From the NCBI RefSeq assembly GCF_021401245.1, contig NZ_JACBFY010000003.1:558001-622000 (forward strand): a stretch of 64,000 bases of DNA, given 5' to 3'. Below the pieces are notes generated by a model. That model was not told where the DNA came from, did no database searches, and was given only the letters and a program-made list of their open reading frames with translations. Below, piece after piece: positions 37,930 through 46,311 of this stretch. Positions within the stretch are counted from its first letter, which is position 1, and every line of letters starts with the position of its first letter. The translations under genes were made by a program, and so were the position numbers. This DNA is from Pseudacidovorax sp. NFM-22. GTDB lineage: Bacteria > Pseudomonadota > Gammaproteobacteria > Burkholderiales > Burkholderiaceae_C.

Positions 37930-39345
37930 ATGGCAAAGACCGTCGCCGACGTCATGAAACTCGTCAAGGAAAACGAGGTCAAGTTCGTCGACTTCCGATT
38001 CACCGACACCCGCGGCAAGGAGCAGCACGTCACCGTGCCGGTTTCTGCCTTTGATGAAGACAAGTTCACCGCGGGTCATGCCTTCGATGGTTCCTCGATC
38101 GCCGGCTGGAAGGGCATCGAAGCCTCCGACATGCAGCTGATGCCCGACCCGAGCACGGCCAACATCGACCCCTTCTACGAAGAGACGACGCTGTTCCTGC
38201 AGTGCGACGTCCTGGAGCCCGCCGACGGCAAGCCCTATGACCGCGATCCCCGCTCGGTCGCCAAGAAGGCCGAGGCCTATCTGAAGTCCACCGGCCTGGG
38301 CGACACCGCCTACTTCGGTCCCGAGCCCGAATTCTTCATCTTCGACAGCGTGCGCTGGAGCAACGAGGCCGGCCGCGTGTTCAGCGAGATCGACGAATAC
38401 GAAGCCCCCTGGAACAGCGGCGCGAAGATGGAAGGCGGCAACCGCGGCCACCGTCCCACCACGAAGGGCGGCTACTTCCCCGTTCCGCCGGTCGACAGCA
38501 CCCAGGACATGCGCGCCGAGATGGTGCTGGTGCTGGAAAGCCTGGGCATCCCGGTCGAAGTGTTCCACCACGAAGTGGCTGGCGCTGGCCAGAACGAGAT
38601 CGGCACCAAGTTCTCGACCCTCGTCGAGCGCGCCGACTGGACGCAGGTCCTGAAGTACGTGGTGTGGAACGTGGCGAACAGCTACGGCAAGACCGCCACC
38701 TTCATGCCCAAGCCCTACGCCGGTGACAACGGCTCCGGCATGCACGTGCACCAGTCCATCTGGAAGGACGGCAAGAACCTGTTCGCCGGCGACGGCTATG
38801 CCGGCCTGTCCGACACGGCCCTGTACTACATCGGCGGCATCATCAAGCACGCCCGCGCACTGAACGCCATCACCAACCCCGGCACCAACAGTTACAAGCG
38901 CCTGGTCCCTGGCTTCGAAGCGCCGGTGAAGCTGGCCTACTCGGCCAAGAACCGCTCCGCCTCGATCCGCATCCCCTTCGTCGCCAACCCGAAGGGCCGC
39001 CGCATCGAAGCGCGCTTCCCCGATCCCTCTGCCAACCCCTACCTGTGCTTCTCGGCCCTGCTGATGGCCGGCCTGGACGGCATCGAGAACAAGATCCACC
39101 CGGGCGAAGCCGCCACGAAGGATCTGTACCACCTGCCGCCCGAAGAAGACGCGCTGGTGCCCACCGTCTGCCACAGCCTGGACCAGGCCCTCGAGTACCT
39201 CGACAAGGACCGTGCCTTCCTGACCAAGGGTGGCGTGTTCACCGACTCCATGATCGACGCCTACATCGACCTGAAGATGGGCGAAGTCACGCGCTTCCGC
39301 ATGGCTCCCCACCCGGTCGAGTTCGACATGTACTACTCGCTGTGA
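37930..39345 (+). CDS. glnA: Glutamine synthetase, type I
   Basis: Forms glutamine from glutamate, ammonia and ATP; twelve-mer in the cytosol. The 471-residue protein has the usual length, with [19 protein letters not shown] (near 50), the EFFIFD metal region, [32 protein letters not shown] and the adenylylation Tyr in [10 protein letters not shown] (near 400), so GlnE-type regulation is expected. AGGAG precedes the ATG by six bases. Preceded by NtrC and sigma-54 sites, and followed by a terminator before the next gene. Confidence 0.99.
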   Translation: MAKTVADVMKLVKENEVKFVDFRFTDTRGKEQHVTVPVSAFDEDKFTAGHAFDGSSIAGWKGIEASDMQLMPDPSTANIDPFYEETTLFLQCDVLEPADGKPYDRDPRSVAKKAEAYLKSTGLGDTAYFGPEPEFFIFDSVRWSNEAGRVFSEIDEYEAPWNSGAKMEGGNRGHRPTTKGGYFPVPPVDSTQDMRAEMVLVLESLGIPVEVFHHEVAGAGQNEIGTKFSTLVERADWTQVLKYVVWNVANSYGKTATFMPKPYAGDNGSGMHVHQSIWKDGKNLFAGDGYAGLSDTALYYIGGIIKHARALNAITNPGTNSYKRLVPGFEAPVKLAYSAKNRSASIRIPFVANPKGRRIEARFPDPSANPYLCFSALLMAGLDGIENKIHPGEAATKDLYHLPPEEDALVPTVCHSLDQALEYLDKDRAFLTKGGVFTDSMIDAYIDLKMGEVTRFRMAPHPVEFDMYYSL

Positions 39346-39383
39346 TGGCCACGGGCGCTTCGGCGCCCGGCGGTATCGCGCAC

Positions 39384-39410
39384 AAGGACGGCCCCCGGGC
39401 CGTCCTTTTT
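39384..39410 (+). terminator. Intrinsic terminator after glnA
   Basis: AAGGACGGCCC pairs with GGGCCGTCCTT across a short CC centre, then TTT. It separates glnA from the downstream exported-protein and ntrBC genes, which therefore need a promoter of their own or read-through. Confidence 0.85.
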
Positions 39411-39454
39411 CTTTGGTGCGGGAACCGGCCTGCCGGCCTGTCTTCCAATTGCAA

Positions 39455-39460
39455 GACAAT
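39455..39460 (+). promoter_or_regulatory. Possible -10 element before the 39510 gene
   Basis: GCAAGACAATG with GACAAT lies about 50 bases upstream of the start and just after the glnA terminator. It would let the exported protein and ntrB-ntrC be transcribed apart from glnA. Tentative. Confidence 0.3.
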
Positions 39461-39509
39461 GTTGCGCGGCATCGCCCATGGCGCGCCAAGCTCTTTCTCT
39501 CCGGTCGCG

Positions 39510-40010
39510 ATGATGAAACCCTACCTGCCTCTTCTTGTGTTGCTCGGCCTCGGCGGCTCTCTTGGCGTGCAGGCGCAGGAGCGCATCTGGCGCTGCGGCA
39601 ACGAATACACCAACAACGCCGCCGATGCGCAACGCCGTGGCTGCAAGGTCGTCGAAGGCGGCAATGTGACCGTCGTGCAAGGGACGCGGCCCGCCGGCGC
39701 ATCCACCCCTTCGTCCACGGCGACGGCGCGGCCCGCCGGCAGCGGCCCTCGCGTCGATTCGCCGGAGCAGCGGGCGCGCGACAGCGACGCCCGTCGCGTG
39801 CTGGAAGGCGAACTGCGCCGGCTGGAGGCGCGCCAGTCCGAACTGATGAAGGACTACAACAACGGCGAGCCCGAGAAGCAGGGCAGCGAGGCGCGCAACT
39901 ACCAGAAGTACCTGGACCGCGTGGCCGAAATGAAGGCCGAGATTGCGCGCAACGAAGCCGACCTGGCCAGTCTGCGCCGCGAACTGGACCGCCTGCCGGC
40001 GTCGCGCTGA
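39510..40010 (+). CDS. Exported coiled-coil protein of unknown function
   Basis: A 166-residue protein with a signal peptide (PYLPLLVLLGLGGSLGVQA, cleavage before QERIW). The mature part begins ERIWRCGNEYTNNAADAQRR with one Cys pair-like feature (RCGNEY, GCKVVEG), then a Ser/Thr/Pro linker and a long heptad region (ARDSDARRVLEGELRRLEAR, EMKAEIARNEADLASLRREL). I do not recognise the family, but the N-terminus resembles DUF4124-type exported proteins. It ends in a TGATG overlap with ntrB, so it is coupled to nitrogen sensing genes. Starts at 39510 or 39513 are equal. Confidence 0.75.
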   Translation: MMKPYLPLLVLLGLGGSLGVQAQERIWRCGNEYTNNAADAQRRGCKVVEGGNVTVVQGTRPAGASTPSSTATARPAGSGPRVDSPEQRARDSDARRVLEGELRRLEARQSELMKDYNNGEPEKQGSEARNYQKYLDRVAEMKAEIARNEADLASLRRELDRLPASR

Positions 40011-41086
40011 TGGCCTTCGGTACGGTCGCGCGCGCCAGCAAGCGCTTCCAGGCCTTCGATCTGCTTGCCACCCTGGTGGTGGTGATCCGCCACGACGGCA
40101 CCATCGTCTTCGCCAATTCGGCCCTGGAGGATGCGCTGGGCACGTCGCGCCGCACGCTCGAAGGCGCAGCCCTGGGCAACTTCTTCGTCGATGCCGGGAC
40201 CTTGCGCACGGCCATCGATGGCGCCCGCACCAACGACTTCGCCACCTTGCGCTACGAAGCGCAGTTGCGCCGTGGTACCCAGGAGCCGCTGCCCGTGCAG
40301 GTCACGCTGGCCCAGACGGACCGCAAGGCCGAACTGCTGCTGGAGATGTCGCCGCAGGAGCAGCAGGTGCGGCAGGATCGCGAGGTGCGGCTGCTCGACC
40401 AAGCCCAGGCCAACAAGGAGCTGATCCGCAACCTCGCGCACGAGATCAAGAACCCGCTGGGCGGCATCCGCGGCGCGGCGCAGTTGCTGCAGATGGAGAT
40501 CGAGTCGCGCGACCTGATCGAGTACACGCAGGTCATCATCCATGAAGCCGACCGCCTGCAATCGCTGGTGGATCGCCTCCTGGCGCCGCACCGCCGGCCG
40601 CATGTGGTGGGCGACGTCAACATCCACGAGGTCTGCGAGCGCGTGCGCTCGGTGCTGCTGGCGGAGTTTCCGCATGACCTGGAGGTGGAGCGCGACTTCG
40701 ATCCCTCCATCCCCGAGTTCCGCGGGGACCGCGAGCAGTTGATCCAGGCCACGCTCAACATCGCGCACAACGCGGCGCAGGCGCTGGCCGAGCGCCGTGC
40801 GGCCGGCGATGCACGCATCACCTTCCGCACGCGCATCGCCCGCCAGGTCATCCTCAACAAGCAGTGGTGGCGACTGGCACTGGAATTGCATGTCATCGAC
40901 AACGGCCCGGGCGTCCCGGACTCGATCAAGGACCGCATCTTCTATCCGCTCGTCTCGGGCCGGGAAGGCGGAACCGGATTGGGCCTGACGCTGGCGCAGA
41001 CCTTCGTGCAACAGCACCATGGGGTCATCGAATGCGACAGCGTGCCCGGTCGTACCGACTTCACGATATTGATACCGCTGCCGTAG
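40010..41086 (+). CDS. glnL: Nitrogen regulation histidine kinase NtrB (GlnL)
   Basis: Cytosolic sensor kinase that phosphorylates NtrC under nitrogen limitation and is restrained by PII. The 358-residue protein has an N-terminal PAS domain (about 15-115, LLATLVVVIRHDGTIVFANS), the H-box NLAHEIKNPLGGIRG with His144, then ATPase N box NIAHNAAQAL, G1 VIDNGPGVPD, and G2 GREGGTGLGLTLA. There are no membrane segments. The start overlaps the preceding stop by one base. ntrC follows 24 bases after the stop with AAGGAG. Confidence 0.96.
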   Translation: MAFGTVARASKRFQAFDLLATLVVVIRHDGTIVFANSALEDALGTSRRTLEGAALGNFFVDAGTLRTAIDGARTNDFATLRYEAQLRRGTQEPLPVQVTLAQTDRKAELLLEMSPQEQQVRQDREVRLLDQAQANKELIRNLAHEIKNPLGGIRGAAQLLQMEIESRDLIEYTQVIIHEADRLQSLVDRLLAPHRRPHVVGDVNIHEVCERVRSVLLAEFPHDLEVERDFDPSIPEFRGDREQLIQATLNIAHNAAQALAERRAAGDARITFRTRIARQVILNKQWWRLALELHVIDNGPGVPDSIKDRIFYPLVSGREGGTGLGLTLAQTFVQQHHGVIECDSVPGRTDFTILIPLP

Positions 41087-41110
41087 CAGGAAAGGACAAC
41101 AAGGAGCTGC

Positions 41111-42694
41111 ATGAAGCCGATCTGGATAGTGGACGACGACCAATCGATACGCTTCGTGCTTGAAAAGGCGCTGTTGCGAGAGGACCTGCCGACGCGCAGC
41201 TTCACCAATACCCGCGAAGTCCTCGCGGCGCTCGAAGCCGCCAACGAGGACGAGATGCAGGGCCCGCAGGTGCTGGTGAGCGACATCCGCATGCCGGGTG
41301 GTTCGGGCCTGGACCTGCTGGACAAGATCAAGCAGAAGCATCCCGGCCTGCCGGTCATCATCATGACGGCCTTCTCCGACCTGGACAGCGCCGTGTCGGC
41401 CTTCCAGGGCGGCGCCTTCGAATACCTGCCCAAGCCCTTCGACCTGCCGCGCGCCGTCGAACTCATCCGCCGCGCGGTGGACGAGAGCCAGCGCGAGGAG
41501 GTGGCCGAGGAGCGCATGCAGGCCACGCCCGAGATGCTCGGCCAGGCGCCTGCGATGCAGGACGTGTTCCGCGCCATCGGCCGCCTGTCGCAGAGCAATG
41601 TGACGGTGCTGATCACCGGCGAATCGGGCTCGGGCAAGGAACTGGTGGCGCGTGCGCTGCACAAGCATTCGCCGCGGTCCAACGGGCCCTTTGTGGCCAT
41701 CAATACGGCGGCGATTCCCAAGGACCTGCTGGAGAGCGAGCTCTTCGGCCATGAGCGCGGCGCCTTCACGGGCGCACAGACCATGCGCCGCGGCCGTTTC
41801 GAGCAGGCCGACGGCGGCACGCTCTTCCTCGACGAAATCGGCGACATGCCCTTCGACCTGCAGACGCGCCTGCTGCGCGTGCTGTCGGACGGGCACTTCT
41901 ATCGGGTCGGCGGGCACAACGCGGTCAAGGCCAATGTGCGTGTGATCGCGGCCACGCACCAGGACCTGGAGCAACGGGTCAAGCAGGGCGTGTTCCGCGA
42001 GGACTTGTTCCACCGCCTCAACGTCATCCGCCTGCGGCTGCCGGCCTTGCGCGAGCGCAAGGAGGACGTCCCCTCGCTCACGCGCCACTTCCTGCAGCAG
42101 AGTGCCAAGCAGCTGGGCGTGGAGCCCAAGCGCATCTCCGATGCGGCCCTGTCGCAGCTGTCGGCCTTCAACTTCCCGGGCAACGTGCGGCAGCTGGAGA
42201 ACATCTGCCACTGGCTCACGGTGATGGCGCCGGCCCAGCTGATCGAGCCGAAGGACCTGCCGCCCGAGGTGCTGTCGAACGCGGCGTCGGAGGCGGGCCT
42301 CGGCGCAGGCGCGCCGCCCCAGGCGGGCGTGCCGTCCGTCACGACGCCGGTGGAGACGGCCGCCTTCGAGCCAGCCGCTGGCGCTGCCGCGGCAATGCCG
42401 GTGTCCATGCCAATGGTCGCAGCTGCTCCAGCGGCGACGCCCATGGCGACGGTGGCCACGGCTGCAGCGGCCAGTTGGGAGCAGGGGCTCGACGCCGAAG
42501 CGCAGGCCATGCTGGCGTCCGGTCAGCCGGACGTCTGGGATGCCCTCTCGCGGCGCTTCGAATCACATCTCATCCTGACCGCGCTGTCCTTCACGCGTGG
42601 GCGCCGCATCGAGGCAGCGCAGAAGCTCGGCATCGGCCGCAACACCATCACGCGAAAGATCGCGGAACTTGGGCTGGATCAGGACGACGCCTGA
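41111..42694 (+). CDS. glnG: Nitrogen regulation response regulator NtrC (GlnG)
   Basis: Sigma-54 enhancer-binding activator. The 527-residue protein has a receiver with phospho-Asp58 (VSDIRMPGG), a central AAA+ domain with Walker A TGESGSGKE, the sigma-54 loop GAFTGA (near 217) and DGGTLFLDEIGDM, and a C-terminal Fis helix-turn-helix (RIEAAQKLGIGRNTITRKI). Between AAA+ and Fis lies an unusually long Ala/Pro/Met linker (about 395-455), making it longer than the 469-residue E. coli protein. It probably drives glnA from the sites at 37784-37877. Confidence 0.97.
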   Translation: MKPIWIVDDDQSIRFVLEKALLREDLPTRSFTNTREVLAALEAANEDEMQGPQVLVSDIRMPGGSGLDLLDKIKQKHPGLPVIIMTAFSDLDSAVSAFQGGAFEYLPKPFDLPRAVELIRRAVDESQREEVAEERMQATPEMLGQAPAMQDVFRAIGRLSQSNVTVLITGESGSGKELVARALHKHSPRSNGPFVAINTAAIPKDLLESELFGHERGAFTGAQTMRRGRFEQADGGTLFLDEIGDMPFDLQTRLLRVLSDGHFYRVGGHNAVKANVRVIAATHQDLEQRVKQGVFREDLFHRLNVIRLRLPALRERKEDVPSLTRHFLQQSAKQLGVEPKRISDAALSQLSAFNFPGNVRQLENICHWLTVMAPAQLIEPKDLPPEVLSNAASEAGLGAGAPPQAGVPSVTTPVETAAFEPAAGAAAAMPVSMPMVAAAPAATPMATVATAAAASWEQGLDAEAQAMLASGQPDVWDALSRRFESHLILTALSFTRGRRIEAAQKLGIGRNTITRKIAELGLDQDDA

Positions 42695-42727
42695 TCGCGT
42701 CGGGCCCCGCCGGCCTTCGGTACAAGC

Positions 42728-43507
42728 TCAGCTGCCCAGCTCCATCACCACGGGGGCATGGTCGCTGGGCTTTTCCCATTTGCGCGGCACGCGGTCGATG
42801 GTGCATGAGCGCACCTCGGGCACCAGCGGCTCGCTGACCAGGATGTGGTCGATGCGCAGGCCGCGGTTCTTCTGGTAGCCGAGCATGCGGTAGTCCCACC
42901 ACGAGAAGCTTTTCTCGGGCTGCTCGAACAGGCGGAAGCCGTCGACCAGGCCCAGTTGCAGCAGCGCCTGGAAATGCTGGCGCTCTTCGGTCGTGTGGTG
43001 GATCGTCTCCTTGAGGCCCACCGGGTCGTAGCTGTCACGGTCCTCCGGCGTGATGTTGAAGTCGCCCAGCAGCACCAGCCGCGGATGTGCGGCCATCTCG
43101 GCGCGCAGCCAGTCCCGCAGTGCGTCCAGCCAGCGCATCTTGTAGGCGAACTTGTCGGAGCCCGGCGCCTGGCCGTTGACGAAGTAGCCGTTGACCACGC
43201 GCAGCGGGCCGGTGGGCGTGTCGACGGTCGCGCTGATCACGCGCGAATGCTCGTCCTCGAAGCCGCCGATGTTGCGCTGGACCTCGCGCAGCGGCGACAG
43301 ACTCAGCAGCGCGACGCCGTTGTAGGTCTTCTGGCCGAAGCTCGCGGCCTCGTAGCCGGCGGACTTGAGCACCTCCAGCGGGAACTTGTCATCGGTCATC
43401 TTGAGCTCCTGCAGGCACAGGAGGTCGACGGGGTTGGCGATCAGCCAGTCCAGCACATGCTGCAGGCGGGCCGTGAGAGAGTTGACGTTCCAGGTGGCGA
43501 TTTTCAT
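42728..43507 (-). CDS. xth: Exodeoxyribonuclease III
   Basis: A 259-residue AP endonuclease/3'-exonuclease of the ExoIII family, for base-excision repair. Motifs: MKIATWNVNSLTARLQHVLDW, CLQELKMTDDKFP with the metal Glu, GYFVNGQAPGSDKFAYKMRW, LGDFNITPEDRD, FSWWDYR and the C-terminal RIDHILVS and SDHAPVVMEL with the catalytic Asp-His. A TATAGGAT sequence on the minus strand at 43608-43615 could be its -10. The ATG at 43507 precedes the first strand exactly; a longer frame is not similar. Convergent with ntrC. Confidence 0.95.
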   Translation of the reverse strand: MKIATWNVNSLTARLQHVLDWLIANPVDLLCLQELKMTDDKFPLEVLKSAGYEAASFGQKTYNGVALLSLSPLREVQRNIGGFEDEHSRVISATVDTPTGPLRVVNGYFVNGQAPGSDKFAYKMRWLDALRDWLRAEMAAHPRLVLLGDFNITPEDRDSYDPVGLKETIHHTTEERQHFQALLQLGLVDGFRLFEQPEKSFSWWDYRMLGYQKNRGLRIDHILVSEPLVPEVRSCTIDRVPRKWEKPSDHAPVVMELGS

Positions 43508-43654
43508 GAGGCGACGTTGATCCCAGTCGGTCGACGGGTTGAGGTGGCGGGTGAGCACGGGCCAGCGGCGAGCCGAGTGGGAGCGTCCGTCTGGCTGCAG
43601 GCCCGTCATCCTATAGGCAGGCGCGCCGACCGTGCGGCAGCGGCCGCCTTCAGG

Positions 43655-43978
43655 TCACGGCGGATCGCTTTCCCACGGGAAGAGCTTGGAGCGCAGGGCC
43701 TGGACGGCCTCCGGGGTGTGGGGCGACGCGGCATCCTGGAGGGAGCGCACGTAGGCCCGCAGATGTTCCCTGGCGCCATCCGGCAGCGATCGCCCTGTCT
43801 CGGACTTTTCCAGGTGGCCGTTCAGGTAGTGGTCGAGCAGGAACTGGCAGTCTTCGTGCCGGGGGTGGGTCGAAATGATGGCCATGAGGGCGAAGAGCAA
43901 ACCCCGCCGTTCAAGTCGCATCGTCAGTACTTCGTTGCGCAGCGTGTTGAGCTTGGCTGCGAGTTCATCATTGGTCAT
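43655..43978 (-). CDS. Small protein of unknown function
   Basis: A 107-residue protein I do not recognise. It begins with an amphipathic helix (MTNDELAAKLNTLRNEVLTM), then LLFALMAIIS and HPRHEDCQFLLDHYLNGH, and a second helical region with AREHLRAYVRSLQDAA. No signal peptide or membrane helix is convincing. It lies upstream of xth on the same strand with a 147-base gap, so operon membership is uncertain. Coding bias is similar to its neighbours, which favours a real gene. Confidence 0.6.
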   Translation of the reverse strand: MTNDELAAKLNTLRNEVLTMRLERRGLLFALMAIISTHPRHEDCQFLLDHYLNGHLEKSETGRSLPDGAREHLRAYVRSLQDAASPHTPEAVQALRSKLFPWESDPP

Positions 43979-44280
43979 GCCTTGGCCATTGCCTCGGAGT
44001 TACGGGGCGGCCATTCTTTCGGGCAGTTCTTGCCCCACGCGCCCCGGGCGTTTCAATGGGCGGGGCAGGGCGTCTGCAGGGGTGGCTCAGCGCGTGGTGG
44101 CGCCAAGCCTTGAGATTGCGGCGGCGCGAGGAATCAATAGGCAGGCGCGGATTCGCGCGTGAGTGCCGGGGCCTCACCGCGAACGATCCTGGACGACTGC
44201 GCATGCCGGGTCGTGTCTGGCAGCGGGAGGCCTCGCGGGGCGACTGTCAGGGCAACCTGCGCACTCTGGCGCGAGGTGGA
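43979..44280. other. Gap of 302 bases without a supported gene
   Basis: Between two small leftward genes. I see no tRNA, strong hairpin with T tract, or convincing open frame. The longest minus-strand frame here (about 78 codons) is Arg/Pro-rich and looks like a shadow reading. It may hold the promoter of the 43655-43978 gene. Confidence 0.5.
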
Positions 44281-44481
44281 TCAGACTTGGCGTTTGCGGG
44301 CGGAACGCTCGCGCAGACGTCCGAACGCAGCGTTCCGCAACTTCAGCAGATAGCTGCGCTTGGCACCCTCGGACATCTTGGATTGGAAAAGGTGCCGGAG
44401 ATCGCCTCCTCCGGATTCCGTGGATCCCCCGCGCGGATCCGAACTCCCATCACCCGCGCCGCTGTTTGACCTGCTGTCCAT
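44281..44481 (-). CDS. Short basic protein, unknown
   Basis: A 66-residue possible protein. Its N-terminal half is Ser/Gly/Asp-rich and disordered (SRSNSGAGDGSSDPRGG), and its C-terminal half is a basic helix (SYLLKLRNAAFGRLRERSAR). A well-placed AAGGAG (44491-44496, minus strand) stands before the ATG, the main support. No family is recognised; the basic end might bind nucleic acid. An upstream start at 44556 would add 25 residues without similarity. Confidence 0.5.
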   Translation of the reverse strand: MDSRSNSGAGDGSSDPRGGSTESGGGDLRHLFQSKMSEGAKRSYLLKLRNAAFGRLRERSARKRQV

Positions 44482-44625
44482 GCTGTTGCGCTCCTTACGT
44501 GCTGTTTCGCGATTGTGAACTCGCCCTCTTTGCGCTGTAAACAAAAGTGTGCGCAAAAATTAAGGCAGTCGACAATTGCGCAAAGCCGAGCATCTGTGGG
44601 GAGCCGATGTCAGCGCTGCAGACAT

Positions 44626-44655
44626 AAAAAAACCCGTTGCGCATGCAACGGGTTT
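44626..44655 (-). terminator. Intrinsic terminator after tRNA-Ser
   Basis: On the minus strand AAACCCGTTGC, loop ATGC, GCAACGGGTTT continuing to seven T residues. A perfect 11-bp stem just after the tRNA 3' end. Confidence 0.93.
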
Positions 44656-44661
44656 CGTATT

Positions 44662-44752
44662 TGGCGGAGCAGGCGGGATTCGAACCCGCGGTGGGCTATT
44701 AACCCACACACGCTTTCCAGGCGTGCGACTTAAACCACTCATCCACCGCTCC
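44662..44752 (-). tRNA. tRNA-Ser (anticodon GGA)
   Basis: A 91-base tRNA with long variable arm and encoded CCA. Acceptor GGAGCGG/CTGCTCC (one G-T pair), anticodon arm CACGC-CTGGAAA-GCGTG with GGA at 34-36, class II variable arm GTGGGTTAATAGCCCAC, T arm CGGGTTCGAATCCCG. It decodes UCC and UCU. A terminator follows directly. Confidence 0.96.
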
Positions 44753-44767
44753 GTGGAGCCCACGATT

Positions 44768-45694
44768 CTAACCCGGATTTGAGCCGCTGCGGCCTGCGCG
44801 CACCATCTGCATCGCCGAGGCGATCAGTCCGGCGGTGTCGGTCATGTTGCTGGGCACGATCAGGGTGGTCTTGGCATCCGCCGCGACCTTGCTGTAGGCA
44901 TCGACGGCGCGTTCGGCGACCTTCAACTGCACGGCTTGATCACCGCCTGGCTGCCGGATGGCGGCCGCGATGCGCTCGATCGCGAGCGCCGTGGCCTCGG
45001 CCACCGCGGTGATGGAGGCGGCCTCGCCCTGTGCGTTGTTGATGGCCGCCTGCTTCTCGCCTTCGGAGCGGGCGATGTAGGCCTCGCGCTCGCCGGTGGC
45101 GATGTTGATCTGCTCCTGGCGACGGCCCTCCGAGGCGGCGATCAGGGCCCGCTTCTCGCGCTCTGCCGTGATCTGCGCCTGCATGGCGCGCAGGATCTCG
45201 GCCGGCGGCGTCAGGTCCTTGATCTCGTAGCGCAGCACCTTCACGCCCCAGTTGAGCGCGGCCTCGTCGATGGCGGCCACGACCTGGGCGTTGATGATGT
45301 CGCGCTCCTCGAAGGTCTTGTCCAGTTCCAGCTTGCCGATCACGCTGCGCAGCGAGGTCTGCGCCAACTGGGTGACGGCCACGATGTAGTTGGAGGAGCC
45401 ATAGCTCGCCCGCATCGGATCGGTCACCTGGAAGTAGAGGATGCCGTCCACCTGCAGCTGCGTGTTGTCGCGCGTGATGCAGATCTGGCTGGGCACATCC
45501 AGCGGGATCTCCTTCAGGCTGTGCTTGTAGGCCACGCGGTCGATGAAGGGGATGAGGAAGTTGGGCCCCGGCGTCATCGTGCTGTGGTACTTGCCCAGCC
45601 GTTCACGGACCCACGCGTTCTGCTGAGGCACGAACTTGATGGACTGCCAGATGAAGATGACGGCGATGACCAGGATGACGATGGCGATTTCCAT
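44768..45694 (-). CDS. SPFH/stomatin-type membrane protease accessory (QmcA-like)
   Basis: A 308-residue SPFH protein. An N-terminal helix (IAIVILVIAVIFIWQSI) anchors it, followed by the band-7 domain (VRERLGKYHSTMTPGPNFL, LDVPSQICITRDNTQLQVDG, LAQTSLRSVIGKLELDKTFEERD-type segments) and a long coiled coil (AEREKRALIAASEGRRQEQ, IARSEGEKQAAINNAQGEA). Such proteins form large membrane-ring scaffolds. The NfeD partner is encoded 56 bases upstream on the same strand, the standard stomatin-NfeD operon. ATG 45694 begins the membrane helix. Confidence 0.93.
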   Translation of the reverse strand: MEIAIVILVIAVIFIWQSIKFVPQQNAWVRERLGKYHSTMTPGPNFLIPFIDRVAYKHSLKEIPLDVPSQICITRDNTQLQVDGILYFQVTDPMRASYGSSNYIVAVTQLAQTSLRSVIGKLELDKTFEERDIINAQVVAAIDEAALNWGVKVLRYEIKDLTPPAEILRAMQAQITAEREKRALIAASEGRRQEQINIATGEREAYIARSEGEKQAAINNAQGEAASITAVAEATALAIERIAAAIRQPGGDQAVQLKVAERAVDAYSKVAADAKTTLIVPSNMTDTAGLIASAMQMVRAGRSGSNPG

Positions 45695-45750
45695 GGCAGT
45701 TCGATGAAGTGAGATTGAAAGGTTCCGCGAGCTCGGGGCAGTCCCGATGA

Positions 45751-46176
45751 TCAGAGCGGCTCCAGCACGAGACGGTTGCCCTGCAACTCGACGACGCGGT
45801 GCGCTCCCGGCTGGCCGTGGCCGCCCGCGCGCAGCACGGCCGTCCATTGCGCACCCCGGTGACGCACGAGCGCCGTGCCATCCGCGAGCCAGGCGTCGAC
45901 CTGGACGCGTTCGCCGATGTCGAGATTCATGTCAGGGCTGGCCTGCGGCGGTGGTCCAGCGGGGCGCGCGCGCTGCTTGAGATACCAGGCGCCCACCGTG
46001 CCCACGCCGACCACGGCGGCCACGACCAGTTGGACGGGCAGTGCGGCACCCAGATGCGCTGCGACGGCCGCGGCCGCGAAGGCCACGGCCGTCAGCAGAA
46101 GGTAGATGGTGCCGGAGACCAGTTCCAGCGCGACGGCTGCACCGGCCAGCAGCCACCAGAGCGTCGATTGAGCCAT
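45751..46176 (-). CDS. NfeD family protein
   Basis: A 141-residue short NfeD1b-type protein. Membrane segments are LWWLLAGAAVALELVSGTIY and LLLTAVAFAAAAVAAHLGAA with a third, LVVAAVVGVGTVGAWYL; then a C-terminal OB fold (LDIGERVQVDAWLADGTALV, GAQWTAVL, VVELQGNRLVLEPL). The ClpP-class protease domain of long NfeD is absent. It pairs with the stomatin-like gene downstream. Start at the ATG 46176; a 14-residue extension is not family-like. Confidence 0.9.
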   Translation of the reverse strand: MAQSTLWWLLAGAAVALELVSGTIYLLLTAVAFAAAAVAAHLGAALPVQLVVAAVVGVGTVGAWYLKQRARPAGPPPQASPDMNLDIGERVQVDAWLADGTALVRHRGAQWTAVLRAGGHGQPGAHRVVELQGNRLVLEPL

Positions 46177-46311
46177 GGACGAGTTCCTACAGCAAAGAGG
46201 TGGCGGGAAGCCCCACATTCTGGGGCACGCCGCGTGACGCGGCCGTCATTTGAATTCCTTACACTTCGCGCCTTCTTTGCGCACCCCCCAAAAGCCGGAG
46301 CCCGACAGCCC

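Noticed and set aside
39899-42211. 770-codon minus-strand frame opposite ntrB/ntrC
   Set aside because: Shadow of two-component genes; no motifs and implausible composition.
43968-44204. 78-codon minus-strand frame in the 302-base gap
   Set aside because: Arg/Pro-rich without similarity or ribosome site; it overlaps the start of a better small gene.
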